Of a stretch of DNA of 64,000 nucleotides, positions 22,943-37,079 are shown in pieces (within the stretch, counting starts at the first letter, position 1; each line of letters begins with the position of its first letter). A model generated the notes under the pieces. That model saw only the letters and a program-made list of their open reading frames with translations. It searched no databases and was not told where the DNA came from. Origin of the DNA: Isoetes taiwanensis. Its lineage: Eukaryota > Streptophyta > Lycopodiopsida > Isoetales > Isoetaceae. A program made the position numbers and the translations under genes. The stretch is taken from the NCBI GenBank assembly GCA_021234155.1, contig JAJEKV010000672.1, forward strand, positions 56,962 to 120,961, written 5' to 3'.

Positions 22943-24709
22943 ACTTATAGTGTTTTTATCGTTTTTTTTCGTGGATAACAAAATTAAAACAACACATCTT
23001 TGTGCATTGCAACTCCTTGTTGGTTCTAGCAAAAGTAGGGGCATTGTCTACCTCAAACAAAGCGTCACGCCAATGTACAAAAATAAGGACCCTCCTTTAA
23101 GTTATGGGACCACGAGAACTTCAAGCATCCACAAGCGCCCGGACGTCTTAATGTGGTACATCCAATGATGAAAGATTCCTACTTGTATAAAATGCATGTG
23201 CACATTGTAAAGGCAAGATTTACGGATCACGAGTTTCATCAATTAGTAATGTTAGATCCGAGGAGATGACTTTTAGACCAAATTACTGGTCCATAATTCA
23301 ATAGAACTTGTCCTTGTCTACCTTTTGCAGTCGTGGTAAAATTGGGTTTAAATCTGAGATAGCGTTAAAATTACCATGGAACCCGATGCCCAAGAAGCTA
23401 CTAAACAAAGGACAAATCACGAACCCCCTTTGCATGAGAAAATAAAAAGTCGTTTTATGTGATTATGATCCGTTGTTCTATTACATTTGGCTCCATGCCA
23501 TGGAACAATGCAATTTCTATGCCACTAGCAAGGGCGGATCCTTCTTGCCCTCCCTCTCCCGGCGTTAAGTATTAGCTCTCCCTTACATGTCGTTGGCTTC
23601 CGTCCCATCCTCCTCTCTACGGATCTTGGCGTTCACCTCTTCTAGTGTCCCTTTCCCGTCTCGACTTTCGAGTCCCTAGTCTTGGCTCCTCTCCATTCCC
23701 TCCTGCCATCTCTCTCCCGGCACTAGCTCCTCTCCATCCTCTCTGGTCATTTCTCTCTGCGCCCTAGTGTGCGACAATCATGTCATAACCCAAATGCTCC
23801 CCCGTTCCCTATCTTCCCTTCTTGAGAGCTGATCAATCTCATAGTGCTCCTCATTTCTTTGCGACTCTATCTTCTCTTAGGTGGCAAAACATCAAGATTG
23901 TCTTCTTGCCTCCCATGTTCATATCTTCTCCTCGTCTCCATTGCATCTCCAAAATGTCTCTCGCCTCGTTGGCTCTCCACGGATGCGATTGAACCAAACT
24001 CTCGAGTACCCTCCTCAGTACCCTCGTCTGGGATTCCCTCGGCGAGGGGCCGAGACCTTTCGGAACACACCAGCGGCGAGTGGGACTCTAATGCCTGTGG
24101 CCTCTCAATACCAACACATCGGAAGAAGAAACTGGAACCAAGAGGGTGGCGAACATGGCTGCAAGCAATGCGCGAAACAATGCCATCGGCTCATCTTGTC
24201 GCTACCAAAGCGCGTCATGGCAATAGGCCATTATATGGACACCACTTGCGGTTTAGATTAGCATGCAAATGATGATGCTCACATAGGTATACCATGCAAG
24301 TGTGCACCATGCACTCGAGCATCCACACATGCATGCATTCACTTGCATGGGCCGGAATGGGGGCCGCGACTTGTCTTTGTGCCTTATGCATGTGGAATTA
24401 GAGGATGAACCATAAGAGATCACTAAGAGCAAGCCGACCCTAATGCAAGCCAACCCTTCCTCGTGTAGCGGGGTTTAGAAACACAGTGATCTTGAACCGC
24501 CGACGAGCTAATTCCCAAGGAAATTTACCCAAGTGCCTCTCCGTATTTGGGAAAATTATGCGAATGCATCCGGCGAGGTGTTTTGCCATAATGGAAATAA
24601 CTTTTTCTGGCTCATAAAATGAAAATTTCGCGTGCATTTTGCGGATAGAGGAGACTAAGACCTTTTCAAGCGGCGGTAAGGTCATATCAAAGCGGAGTTC
24701 GGATCTTCG
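22943..24709 (+). repeat. Satellite monomer 7 (1,767 bp)
   Basis: Has a private rearranged word near 24003, where TACCCTC is repeated (CTCGAGTACCCTCCTCAGTA followed by CCCTCG) in place of the TTTGTTCACG word. Confidence 0.9.
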
Positions 24710-26472
24710 ACTTATAGTGTTTTTATCGTTTGTTTGTGGATAACAAAATTAAAACAACACATCTTTGTGCATTGCAACTCCTTGTTGGTTCTAGCAAAAG
24801 TAGGGGCATTGTCTACCTCAAACAAAGCGTCAAGCCAATGTACAAAAATAAGGACCCTCCTTTAAGTTATCGGACCCACGAGAACTTCAAGCATCCCTGG
24901 CGGCGGGCGTCTTAATGTGGTACATCCAATGATGAAAGATTCCTACTTGTATAAAATGCATGTGCACATTGTAAAGGCAAGATTTACGGATCACGAGTTT
25001 CATCAATTAGTAATGTTAGATCGAGAGATGACTTTTAGACCAAATTCTTGGTCCATAATTCAATAGAACTTGTCCTTGTCTACCTTTTGCGGTCGTGGTA
25101 AAATTGGGTTAAAAATACTGATAAGCGTTAAAATTACCATGGAACCGATGCCCAAGAAGCTACTAAACAAAGGACAAATCACGAACCCCTTGCATGAGAA
25201 AATAAAGAAGTCGTTTTATGTGATTATGATCCGTTGTTCTATTACATTTGGCTCCATGCCATGGAACAATGCAATTTCTATGCCACTAGCAAGGGCGGAT
25301 CCTTCTTGCCCTCCTCTCCTCGCGTTAAGTATTAAGCTCTCCCTTACATGTCGTTGGCTTCCGTCCCATCCTCCTCTACGGATCTTGGCGTTCACCTCTT
25401 CTAGTGTCCCTTTCCCGTCTCGACTTTGAGTCCCTAATCTTGGCTCCTCTCCATTCCCTCCTGCCATCTCTCTCCCCGGCACTAGCTCCTCTCCATCCTC
25501 TCTGGTCATTTTCTCTCTGCGCCTAGTGTAGAGCGACAATCATGTCATAACCCAAATGCTCCCCCGTTCCCTATCTTCCCTTCTTGAGAGCTGATCAATC
25601 TCATAGTGCTCCTCATTTCTTTGCTGACTCTATCTTCTCTTCGTGGCAAAACATCAAGATTGTCTTCTTGCCTCCCATGTTCATATCTTCTCCTCGTCTC
25701 CATTGCATCTCCAAAATGTCTCTCGCCTCGTTGGCTCTCCACGGATGCGATTGAACCAAACTCTCGAGATCGAGTACCCTCCTCGGTTTCCCGCGTCGGG
25801 ATTCCCTCGGCGGGGGCGAGACCTTTCAGACACACCAGCGGCGAGTCGGACTCTAATGCCTCGCGGCCTCTCAATACCAACACATCGGAAGAAGCTGGAA
25901 CCAAGAGGGTGGCAAACATGGCTGCAAGCAATCACGAGAAACAATGCCATCGGCTCATCTTGTCGCTACCAAACGCGTCATGGCAATAGGCCATTATATG
26001 GACACCACTTGCGGTTTAGATTAGCATGCAAATGATGATGCTCACATAGGTATACCATGCAAGTGTGCACCATGCACTCGAGCATCCACACATGCATGCA
26101 TTCACTTGCATGGCGCCAGGAATGGGGGGCCGCGACTTGTCTTTGTGCCTTATGCATGTGGAATTAGAGGATGAACCATAAGAGATCACTAAGAGCAAAG
26201 CCGACCTAATGCAAGCCAACCCTTCCTCGTGTAGCCGGGGTTTAGAAACAGGTGATCTTGAACCATACGAGCTAATTCCCAAGGAAATTTACCCAAGTGC
26301 CTCTCAGGTATTGGGAAAATTATGCGAATGCATCCAGCGAGGTGTTTTGCCATAATGGAAATAACTTTTTTTCTGGCTCATAAAATGAGAAAATTTGGCG
26401 CATTTTGCAAATAGGGAGACTAAGACCTTTTCAGCGGCGGTAAGGTCATATCAAGCGGAGTTAGGATCTTCG
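24710..26472 (+). repeat. Satellite monomer 8 (1,763 bp)
   Basis: Private variant TTTCCCGCGTCGGG near 25788. It has a 3-bp loss in the GGAAGAAGAAGCTGG word. Confidence 0.9.
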
Positions 26473-28248
26473 ACTTATAGTGTTTTTATCGTTTGTTTAA
26501 AGTGGATAACAAAATTAAAACAACACATCTTTGTGCATTGCAACTCCTTGTTGGTTCTAGCAAAAAAAAGTAGGGGCATTGTCTACCTCAAACAAAGCGT
26601 CACGCCAATGTACAAAAATAAGGACCCCCTTTAAGTTATCGGACCCGAGAACTTCAAGCATCCCTAAAGCGCCGGACGTCTTAATGTGGTACATCAATGA
26701 TGAAAGATTCCTACTTGTATAAAATGCATGTGCACATTGTAAAGGCAAGATTTACGGATCACGAGTTTCATCAATTAGTAATGTTAGATCGGAGATGACT
26801 TTTAGACCAAATTCTTGGTCCATAATTCAATAGAACTTGTCCTTGTCTACCTTTTGCAGTCGTGGTAAAATTGGGTTTAAATATAGATAGCGTTAAAATT
26901 ACCATGGAACCGATGCCCAAGAAGCTACTAAACAAAGGACAAATCACGAACCCCTTGCATGAGAAAATAAAGAAGTCGTTTTATGTGATTATGATCCGTT
27001 GTTCTATTACATTTGGCTCCATGCCATGGAACAATGCAATTTCTATGCCACTAGCAAGGGCGGATCCTTCTTGCCCTCCTCTCCTCAGCGTTAGTATTAA
27101 GCTCTCCCTTACGTGGTTGGCTTCCGTCCCATCCTCCTCTCACGGATCTTGGCGTTCACCTCTTCTAGTGTCCCTTTCCCGTCTCGACTTTCGAGTCCCT
27201 AATCTTTGGCTCCTCTCCATTCCCTCCTGCCATCTCTCTCCCCGGCACTAGCTCCTCTCCATCCTCTCTGGTCATTTTTTCTCTCTGCGCCTAGTGTCGA
27301 CAATCATGTCATAACCCAAATGCTCCCCCCGTTCCCTATCTTCCCTTCTTGAGAGCTGATCAATCTCATAGTGCTCCTCATTTCTTTGCTGACTCTATCT
27401 TCTCTTAGTTTCAAAACATCAAGATTGTCTTCTTGCCTCCCATGTTCATATCTTCTCCTCGTCTCCATTGCATCTCCAAAATGTCTCTCGCCTCGTTTGG
27501 CTCTCCCTGGATGCGATTGAACCAAACTCTCGAGATCGAGTACCCTCCTCAGTTTGTTCACGTCTGCGGGATTCCCTCGGCGAGGGGGCGAGACCTTTCG
27601 GACACACCAGCGGCGAGTGGGACTCTAATGCCTCGCGGCCTCTCAATACCAACACATCGGAAGAAGAAACTGGAACCAAGAGGGTGGCGAACATGGCTGC
27701 AAGCAATGCGAGAAACAATGCCATCTGGCTCATCTTGTCGCTACCAAGCACGTCATGGCAATAGGCCATTATATGGACACCACTTGCGGTTTAGATTAGC
27801 ATGCAAATGATGATGCTCACATAGGTATACCATGCAAGTGTGCACCATGCACTCGAGCATCCACACATGCATGCATTCACTTGCATGGCGCCGGAATGGG
27901 GGGGGCACGACTTGTCTTTGTGCCTTATGCATGTGGAATTAGAGGATGAACCATAAGAGATCACTAAGAGCAAGCCGACCTAATGCAAGCCAACCCTTCC
28001 TCGTGTAGCCAGGGTTTAGAAACACAGTGATCTTGAACCGCACGAGCTAATTCCCAAGGAAATTTACCCAAGTGCCTCTCCGTATTGGGAAAATTATGCG
28101 AATGCATCCGAGGCGAGGTGTTTTGCCATAATGGAAATAACTTTTTTCTGGCTCATAAAATGAGAAAATTTCGCGCATTTTGCAAATAGAGGAGACTAAG
28201 ACCTTTTCAACGGCAGTAAGGTCATATCAAACGGAGTTCGGATCTTCG
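26473..28248 (+). repeat. Satellite monomer 9 (1,776 bp)
   Basis: Has an expanded A-run before GTAGGGG (near 26562-26570) and TTTCAAAACATC instead of TGGCAAAACATC near 27409. Confidence 0.9.
27830..27888 (+). other. Conserved hairpin of the monomer (representative)
   Basis: Perfect 11-bp inverted repeat: CCATGCAAGTG (27830-27840) and CACTTGCATGG (27878-27888), separated by 37 nt that contain the palindrome ATGCATGCAT. The same pair is present in nearly every monomer, and the left arm with its flanks is among the least variable parts of the array. It is lost or damaged in the diverged copies near 14030 and 34940. Confidence 0.85.
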
Positions 28249-30015
28249 ACTTATAGTGTTTTTATCGTTTGTTTCGTGGATAACAAAATTAAAACAACAC
28301 ATCTTTGTGCATTGCAACTCCTTGTTGGTTCTAGCAAAAAGTAGGGGCATTGTCTACCTCAAACAAAACGTCACGCCAATGTACAAAAATAAGGACCCCC
28401 CTTTAAGTTATCGGACCACGAGAACTTCAACTGTCCACAAGCGCCGGACGTCTTAATGTGGTACATCCAATGATGAAAGATTCCTACTTGTATAAAATGC
28501 ATGTGCACATTGTAAAGGCAAGATTTCTGGATCACGAGTTTCATCAATTAGTAATGTTCGTCCAGAGATGACTTTTAGACCAAATTACTGGTCCATAATT
28601 CAATAGAACTTGTCCTTGTCTACCTTTTGCAGTCGTGGTAAAATTGGGTTTAAATATAGATAACGTTAAAATTACCATGGAACCGATGCCCAAGAAGCTA
28701 CTAAACAAAGGACAAATCACGAACCCCTTTGCATGAGAAAATAAAAAGTCGTTTTATGTGATTATGATCCGTTGTTCTATTACATTTGGCTCCATGCCAT
28801 GGAACAATGCAATTTCTATGCCACTAGCAAGGGCGGATCCTTCTTGCCCTCCTCTCCCAGCGTTAAGTATTCGCTCTCCCTTACGTCGTTGGCTTCGTCC
28901 CATCCTCCTCTCTACGGATCTTGGCGTTCACCTCTTCTAGTGTCCCTTTCCACGTCTCGACTTTTCGAGTCCCTAATCTTGGCTCCTCTCCATTTCCCTC
29001 CTGCCATCTCTCTCCCGGCACTAGCTCCTCTCCATCCTCTACGGTCATTTTCTCTCTGCGCCTAGTGTGGACAATCATGTCATAACCCAAATGCTCCCCC
29101 CGTTCCCTATCTTCCCTTCTTGAGAGCTGATCAATCTCATAGTGCTCCTCATTTCTTTGCACGACTCTATCTTCTCTTAGGTGGCAAAACATCAAGATTG
29201 TCTTCTTGCCTCCCATGTTCATATCTTCTCCTCGTCTCCATTGCATCTCCAAAATGTCTCGCCTCGTTGGCTCTCCACGGATGCGATTGAACCAAACTCT
29301 CGAGATCGAGTACCCTCCTCGGTTTGTTCACGTCTGCGGGATTCCCTCGGCAGGGGGCGAGACCTTTCCGAACACACCAGCGGCGAGTGGGACTCTAATG
29401 CCCTCGCGGCCTCTCAATACCAACACATCGGGAAGAAAGCTGGAACCAAGAGGGTGGCAAACATGGCTGCAAGCAATCGAGAAACAATGCCATCGGCTCA
29501 TTTTGTCGCTACCAAGCGCGTCATGGCAATAGGCCATTATATGGACACCACTTGCGGTTTAGATTAGCATGCAAATGATGATGCTCACATAGGTATACCA
29601 TGCAAGTGTGCACCATGCACTCGAGCATCCACACATGCATGCATTCACTTGCATGGCGGAATGGGGGGGCCGCGACTTGTCTTTGTGCCTTATGCATGTG
29701 GAATTAGAGGATGAACCATAAAGAGATCACTAAGAGCAAGCCGACCTAATGCAAGCCAACCCTTCCTCGTGTAGCGGGGGTTTAGAAACATAGTGATCTT
29801 GACCCGCACGAGCTAATTCCCAAGAAATTTACCCAAGTGCCTCTCAGGTATTGGGAAAATTATGCGAATGCATCCCGAGGCGAGGTGTTTTGCCATAATG
29901 GAAATAACTTTTTTCTGGCTCATAAAATGAGAAAATTTCGCGCATTTTGCAAATAGAGGAGACTAAGACCTTTTCAACGGCAGTAAGGTCATATCAAACG
30001 GAGTTCGGATCTTCG
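28249..30015 (+). repeat. Satellite monomer 10 (1,767 bp)
   Basis: Begins in a 'clean' stretch (AACGGCAGTAAGG, TTCGGATCTTCGACTT) matching monomers 4, 5, 15 and 20. Confidence 0.9.
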
Positions 30016-31775
30016 ACTTATAGTGTTTTTATCGTTTGTTTTAGGTGGATAACAAAATTAAAACAACACATCTTTGTGCATTGCAACTCCTTGTTGGTTC
30101 TAGCAAAAGTAGGGGCATTGTCTACCTCAAACAAAGCGTCACGCCAATGTACAAAAATAAGGACCCTCCTTTAAGTTATCGGACCACGAGAACTTCAAGC
30201 ATCCCTAAGCGGGCGTCTTAATGTGGTACATCAATGATGAAAGATTCCTACTTGTATAAAATGCATGTGCACATTGTAAAGGCAAGATTTCGGATCCGAG
30301 TTTCATCAATTAGTAATGTTATCCGGAGATGACTTTTAGACCAAATTACTGGTCCATAATTCAATAGAACTTGTCCTTGTCTACCTTTTGCGGTCGTGGT
30401 AAAATTGGGTTTAAATATAGATAGCGTTAAAATTACCATGGAACCCGATGCCCAGAAGCTACTAAACAAAGGACAAATCACGAACCCCCTTGCATGAGAA
30501 AATAAAGAAGTCGTTTTATGTGATTATGATCCGTTGTTCTATTACATTTGGCTCCATGCCATGGAACAATGCAATTTCTATGCCACTAGCAAGGGGCGGA
30601 TCCTTCTTGCCCTCCTCTCCTGGCGTTAAGTATTCGCTCTCCCTACGCCGTTGGCTTCCGTCCCATCCTCCTCTCTGGATCTTGGCGTTCACCTCTTCTA
30701 GTGTCCCTTTCCGTCTCGACTTTTCGAGTCCCTAATCTTGGCTCCTCTCCATTCCCTCCTGCCATCTCTCTCCCCGGCACTAGCTCCTCTCCATCCTCTC
30801 TGGTCATTTTCTCTCTGCGCCTAGTGTCGACAATCATGTCATAACCCAAATGCTCCCCCCGTTCCCTATCTTCCCTTCTTGAGAGCTGATCAATCTCATA
30901 GTGCTCCTCATTTCTTTGCGACTCTATCTTCTCTTAGTGGCAAAACATCAAGATTGTCTTCTTGCCTCCCATGTTCATATCTTCTCCTCGTCTCCATTGC
31001 ATCTCCAAAATGTCTCTCGCCTCGTTTGGCTCTCCACGGATGCGATTGAACCAAACTCTCGAGATCGAGTACCCTCCTCGGTTTGTTCCGCGTCTGCGGG
31101 ATTCCCTCGGCGGGGGCGAGACCTTTCGGAACACACCAGCGGCGAGTGGGACTCTAATGCCTCGCGGCCTCTCAATACCAACACATCGGAAGAAGAAACT
31201 GGAACCAAGAGGGTGGCGAACATGGCTGCAAGCAATGCGAGAAACAATGCCATCTGGCTCATCTTGTCGCTACCAAGCACGTCATGGCAATAGGCCATTA
31301 TATGGACACCACTTGCGGTTTAGATTAGCATGCAAATGATGATGCTCACATAGGTATACCATGCAAGTGTGCACCATGCACTCGAGCATCCACACATGCA
31401 TGCATTCACTTGCATGGCAGGAATGGGGGGGGCACGACTTGTCTTTGTGCCTTATGCATGTGGAATTAGAGGATGAACCATAAGAGATCACTAAGAGCAA
31501 GCCGACCTAATGCAAGCCAACCCTTCCTCGTGTAGCCAGGGTTTAGAAACACAGTGATCTTGAACCGCACGAGCTAATTCCCAAGGAAATTTACCCAAGT
31601 GCCTCTCCGTATTGGGAAAATTATGCGAATGCATCCGAGGCGAGGTGTTTTGCCATAATGGAAATAACTTTTTTCTGGCTCATAAAATGAGAAAATTTAA
31701 GCTCGTTTTGCAGATAGAGGAGACTAAGGCCTTTTCAGCGGCGGTAAGGTCATATCAAGCGGAGTTCGGATCTTG
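30016..31775 (+). repeat. Satellite monomer 11 (1,760 bp)
   Basis: Has losses at GATTTCGGATCCGAG (near 30287) and CCCAGAAGC (near 30450). Confidence 0.9.
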
Positions 31776-33546
31776 ACTTATAGTGTTTTTTTATCGTTTG
31801 TTTTCGTGGAAAACAAAATTAAAACAACACATCTTTGTGCATTGCAACTCCTTGTTGGTTCTAGCAAAAGTAGGGGCATTGTCTACCTCAAACAAAGCGT
31901 CGCGCCAATGTACAAAAATAAGGACCCTCCTTTAAGTTATCGGACCCGAGAACTTCAAGCATCCCAAGCGTCGGACGTCTTAATGTGGTACATCCAATGA
32001 TGAAAGATTCCTACTTGTATAAAATGCATGTGCACATTGTAAAGGCAAGATTTACGGATCACGAGTTTCATCAATTAGTAATGTTAGTCGAGAGGCGACT
32101 TTTAGACCAAATTACGGTTCATAATTCAATAGAACTTGTCCTTGTCTACCTTTTGCAGTCGTGGTAAAATTGGGTTTAAATACGGATAGCGTTAAAATTA
32201 CCATGGAACCGATGCCCAAGAAGCTACTAAACAAAGGACAAATCACGAACCCCTTTGCATGAGAAAATAAAAAGTCGTTTTATGTGATTATAATCCGTTG
32301 TTCTATTACATTTGGCTCTATGCCATGGAACAATGCAATTTCTATGCCACTAGCAAGGGCGGATCCTTCTTGCCCTCCTCTCCTCAGCGTTAAGTATTTG
32401 GCTCTCCCTTACGTCATCGGCTTCCCGTCCCATACTCCTCACGGATCTTGGCGTTCACCTCTTCTAGTGTCCCTTTCCCGTCTCGACTTTCAAAGTCCCT
32501 AATCTTTGGCTCCTCTCCATTCCCCTCTGCCATCTCTCTCCCCGGCACTAGCTCCTCTCCATCCTCTCTGGTCATTTTCTCTCTGCTGCGCCCTAGTGTA
32601 ACCGACAATCATGTCATAACCCAAATGCTCCCCCGTTCCCTATCTTCCCTTCTTGAGAGCTGATCAATCTCATAGTGCTCCTCATTTCTTTGCTGACTCT
32701 ATCTTCTCTTAGGTGGCAAAACATCAAGATTGTATTCTTGCCTCCCATGTTCATATCTTCTCCTTGTCTCCATTGCATCTCCAAAATGTCTCGCCTCGCC
32801 TCGTTGGCTCTCCACGGATGCGATTGAACCAAACTCTCGAGATCAGTACCCTCCTCGGTTTGTTCCGTCTGCGAGATTCCCTCGGCGAGGGGGCCGAGAC
32901 CTTTCGGACACACCAGCGGCGAAGGGACTCTAATGCCTCGCGACCTCTCAATACCAACACATTGGAAGAAGCTGGAACCAAGAGGGTGGCGAACATGGCT
33001 GCAAGCAATGCGAGAAACAATGCCATCGGCTCATCTTGTCGCTACCAAACGCGTCATGGCAATAGGCCATTATATGGACACCACTTGCGGTTTAGATTAG
33101 CATGCAAATGATGATGCTCACATAGGTATACCATGCAAGTGTGCACCATGCACTCGAGCATCCACACTTGCATGCATTCACTTGCATGCGCCCGGAATGG
33201 AGGGGGGCACGACTTGTCTTTGTGCCTTATGCATGTGGAATTAGAGGATGAACCATAAAGAGATCACTAAGAGCAAGCCGACCTAATGCAAGCCAACCCT
33301 TCCTCATAGCCGGGGTTTAGAAACATAGTGATCTTGAACCTTGCGAGCTAATTCCCAAGGAAATTTACCCAATTGCCTCTCGCCATATTGGGAAAATTAT
33401 GTGGGAAATGCATCCAGGCGGTGTTTTGCCATAATGGAAATAACAACCTCTCGATCTCATAAAATGAAAATTTTTTGGAAAATATGGAGACTAAGACCTG
33501 CAGGATAGTGGCGGTAAGGTCATATCAAGCGGAGTTAGGATCTTCG
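31776..33546 (+). repeat. Satellite monomer 12 (1,771 bp)
   Basis: Private substitutions include GTGGAAAACAAAATT (near 31807), ATTATAATCCG (near 32286) and CACTTGCATGC in the hairpin loop (near 33166). Its last 150 bp begin to diverge. Confidence 0.9.
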
Positions 33547-36500
33547 ACTTATAGTGTTTTTATCGTTTGTTTTGGTGGATAACAAAATTAAAACAACACA
33601 TCTTTGTGCAACACAACTCCTTGTTGGTTCTACAAATATTAGGGGCATTGTCTACCTCAAACAAAATTCGCGCCAATGTACAAAAATAAGGACCCTCCTT
33701 TAAGTTGGGAGAACGAGAACTAGTTAATCCATAACAAAGATGGGGCGTTTAATTTGAAATTACATCAATGATGAAAGATTCCTACTTGTATAAAATGCAT
33801 CAAACAAATTGAAGAAGGCAAATTTCGGATCTTCGAGTTTCATCAATTAGTAATGTTAGAAGAAGGGGCGACTTTTAGACAAAACTTGGTCCATAATTCA
33901 ATAGAACTTGTCCTAATGTCTACCTTTTGAAGTTCCCGTGGTAAAATTGGGTTTAAACGGGATAGCGTTAAAATTACCATGGAAGGTTGCCCGAATGCCT
34001 ACTAAACAAAGGACAAATTTTCCCTTGCATGAGAAAATAAAAGAGGCGTTTTTTTTTGTGAGGATGATTGCATTTGTTCTATTACATTAAAGGAATGGAA
34101 ATTGGAAAAATGGCAGATTTGGATGCCAAAGAAAAGGGCGGATCCTACAAAGGTTGGTGACTCTAGAGAAGAAGCAAAAAATATTTTAAGATCCCATGTC
34201 CCTTTTGTTAGGATAAAACCTCACATTCTAGGATCTTTTTCACCTCTTAAAGCATCCCTTTCCTTTTCTAGACTTTCGAAGTTTTTTTCGATGCTCTTTT
34301 TCCATTTCCCTGTTGTTGCCATCTCTCCCCCAAGAGCTAATTCTCCATCCTCTGGTCATTTTGAAATCTGCCCCTAGGGGCATGGACAATCATGTCATTT
34401 CCTTTAACATTTTCCCCCGTTCCCTATCTTCCCTTCTTTCCTTTGATCAATCTCATAGTGCTCCTCATTTCTTTTTTTTTAACTCTATCTTCTCTTAATT
34501 TGGCAAAACATCAAGATTGTCTTCTTGCCTCCATGTTCATATCTTCTCCCTCGTTTCCATTGCATCTCCAAAAATGTAAATGTTCGTTGGCTCTCCTTAG
34601 GAAAAAATTGAACCAAACTCTTTTAAATGCAGTACCCTCCTCTTATTGTTCATTCTCGGGATTAATTGTTTAAAGGGGCCTTTTTGAGACCTTTCGACAC
34701 CAAACCTCCTAAGGCGGACTCTAATTCCTTTATCCCTCTCAATACCAACAAGAAGAATGGATTGGAATTAAGAGGGTGGCGAACATGGCTTTTGGATGCA
34801 ATAATGAAACAATGCCATTGGCTCATCTTGTGGCTACCAAAAACGCGTCATGGCAATAGGCCATTATATGGACACCACTTGCGGTTTAGATTAGCATGCA
34901 AATGATGATGCTCACATAGGTATACCATGCACCAAATTTTGCACCATGCATGATTCGATCATCCACACTGCACATGCATGCATTCACTTGTTTGGAAGGG
35001 GGAGACATCACTTGTCTTTGTGACCTTATGCATGTGGAATTAGAGGATGAACCATAAGAGATCACTAAGAACAAGCCGACCTAATGCAAGGGAAAACCCT
35101 TTCAAAGCGGTAGAGGGTTTTACAAAACGCTGATAGGAATAACGCTGCTAATTCCCATGTATTCTGCAAAATAGGACATTAATAAAAGATATATGCTTAT
35201 GGATATTGTAATGTTGATTATAATGGAAATATATTTTTTAATAGTCATTAAACAGAAAAATTTGACAATTTTGGAATTGAATAAGCAGGGGGAAGTGGTC
35301 TTTGAGGCGGCCGGGGGATAAGGGTCATATAATAATAGGATCTTCAATGCATACACCTTTTTTTATTCGTTTTTTTTTTTTGGATAGACAATGAGGATGG
35401 AAAATGGGAACAGATAGGAGGGGGCGAATGAACAATTTCCTTTTGGTTTAGCCAAAAAGGGGCATTCTCTACAGAGGGGAAACAGCGTGATGTGAAAACA
35501 AAAATTTTTTTTTATCAATGGACCTAAGAAGGTGGCAAGCCGGGGAAGGAACACAAGGACAAATTAATTTTAACATCCAATGATGAAAGAGATAGTTCTT
35601 ATAAAATAGCATGTGAGGAAGTAAATGGCAAAATTTATGGATCTAGGAGTTTCATAATCCATGGAAGGGTCGGCCACAGACCCATGAAGACCAAAAAAGA
35701 GTCCATAATTCAAAGAGAACTTGTCTAAAACTTGTCTAATTTTCGAAGAAAATTAAAGAGTGGGAATATTTAAATCACGGTGGTTTTGTTAGAGACAACC
35801 ATGGGTTGTATGGATCATCCCATACCCCCAATATGAATGACCTCTTGAACCCCGGTAAGTTTGGCTCCATCTTAAGGAAAGAAAGTTGATAAAAAGATCC
35901 TATTGTTTCCCATTTGACAAAATGCGAGCTCATGGAAGGAGAAAGAAATTGTTAAACAAGCAAGAAGGGTCCTTCTTGGCATACAATCTTCGATTTTCCA
36001 CAAATATGTTAAAAGTGTACTAAAAAGGAAGAGAGCTTGGTTCCCATGAATGGGGTTTGGCCTTTCCTTTGAAAAACAAATCTAAGGGTTTCTCAATAGT
36101 GAAAAGGCATCAAATTTCGACTTTTTAGAAAATCTCTTGGGATATGGAACCAAAAATAGATTGGACAAAATATCCATGAATAGTTTACCTCTTCCTCTCT
36201 GGCTCCATTTCTCTTCAAATTTTAAGCGAGATATCGACAAAATGTCAAAAATAAAATTCCCCGTATACTAAGTAAAAAAAAGCTGATTTTTTAATAAAAA
36301 ATCATTTACATCATAAATGTCTGAGAGCCCGTGAATAAATTTAAAACACAAAGGTTATACCTTCTTGCCTCTTGTTCATTTTTTTAGATGTAATTGAATC
36401 TCCATGGAGAATGGACATTCGATATGGTCTTCAAAAATTAACTGGGGATAAGCGTCACAACAAATAAAAAAAATATCCGGTTCATAGGCCCAATGATAAA

Positions 36501-36850
36501 GCAGGAATCCAAAAAAAATCACGGAAAAAATATGCAAAAAAACAATTCCGGCAACTTGTAGATTTCATGGCCGTCCGACAAACAATACCATCAGCGTGGC
36601 TTCAAAAAAAAGTCCAGATGTTGGCCCGTATTTCTTTGTTTTTGGCGAATTGTAAAAATTTTGGTTTAAAACCCTGCGGTTAATTGAAGGTTTGGGCGTC
36701 AAGCGATATAGTTGTTTTAGATGCAATGAAAAATCTTGAAACGCGAATTGTTTTCATCCGTGTTTTTTGCGTTTTATAATGCAAATTTGCACATGTATCA
36801 TAAATTCATAGATTTCCATATAAAGCGTGCGTATTGAACCTATCCACGCC
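33401..36850 (+). repeat. Progressively diverged satellite (monomers 13-14)
   Basis: Phase is still readable: a marker at 33547, and a decayed counterpart at about 35346 followed by GGATAGACAATGAGG in place of GTGGATAACAAAATT. Identity falls from mild (33.4-34.0 kb) through moderate (34.0-34.9 kb) to barely recognisable (35.1-36.8 kb, for example ACAAACAATACCATCAGCG near 36580). Homopolymers of A and T are over-represented. It is either an old array edge or failing consensus. Confidence 0.75.
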
Positions 36851-37079
36851 ACAAGCCCTCTTTCTCCGATTAAAGGTCACATGGGCACTAAGCGGGAACT
36901 AGAAATAACAAAGCACCGGACTTATATGGGCTAGCATGCGGAGATGCTAAAAGAGTGTAACAAACACGGATAGTAGGAATAATTCAGGAAATATTCAATG
37001 AGGTAAACCCTCGAGGCCTTCAAAGATGGCGGTTCAATAAGATAATCCGATTCATAAGGGCAAGAGAGAGGAGCCAATT

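Larger units (their letters stand above)
21055..33400 (+). repeat. Satellite array block D (clean)
   Basis: Seven consecutive monomers with phase markers at 21194, 22943, 24710, 26473, 28249, 30016 and 31776, spaced 1,749-1,776 bp. Order within a monomer: AT-rich part with AAATGCATGTGCACATTG; GCCATGGAACAATGC; a block of about 550 bp dominated by C and T on the plus strand; ATTGAACCAAACTC; the hairpin; GAGGATGAACCATAAGAG; GGCGAGGTGTTTTGCC. Confidence 0.97.
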
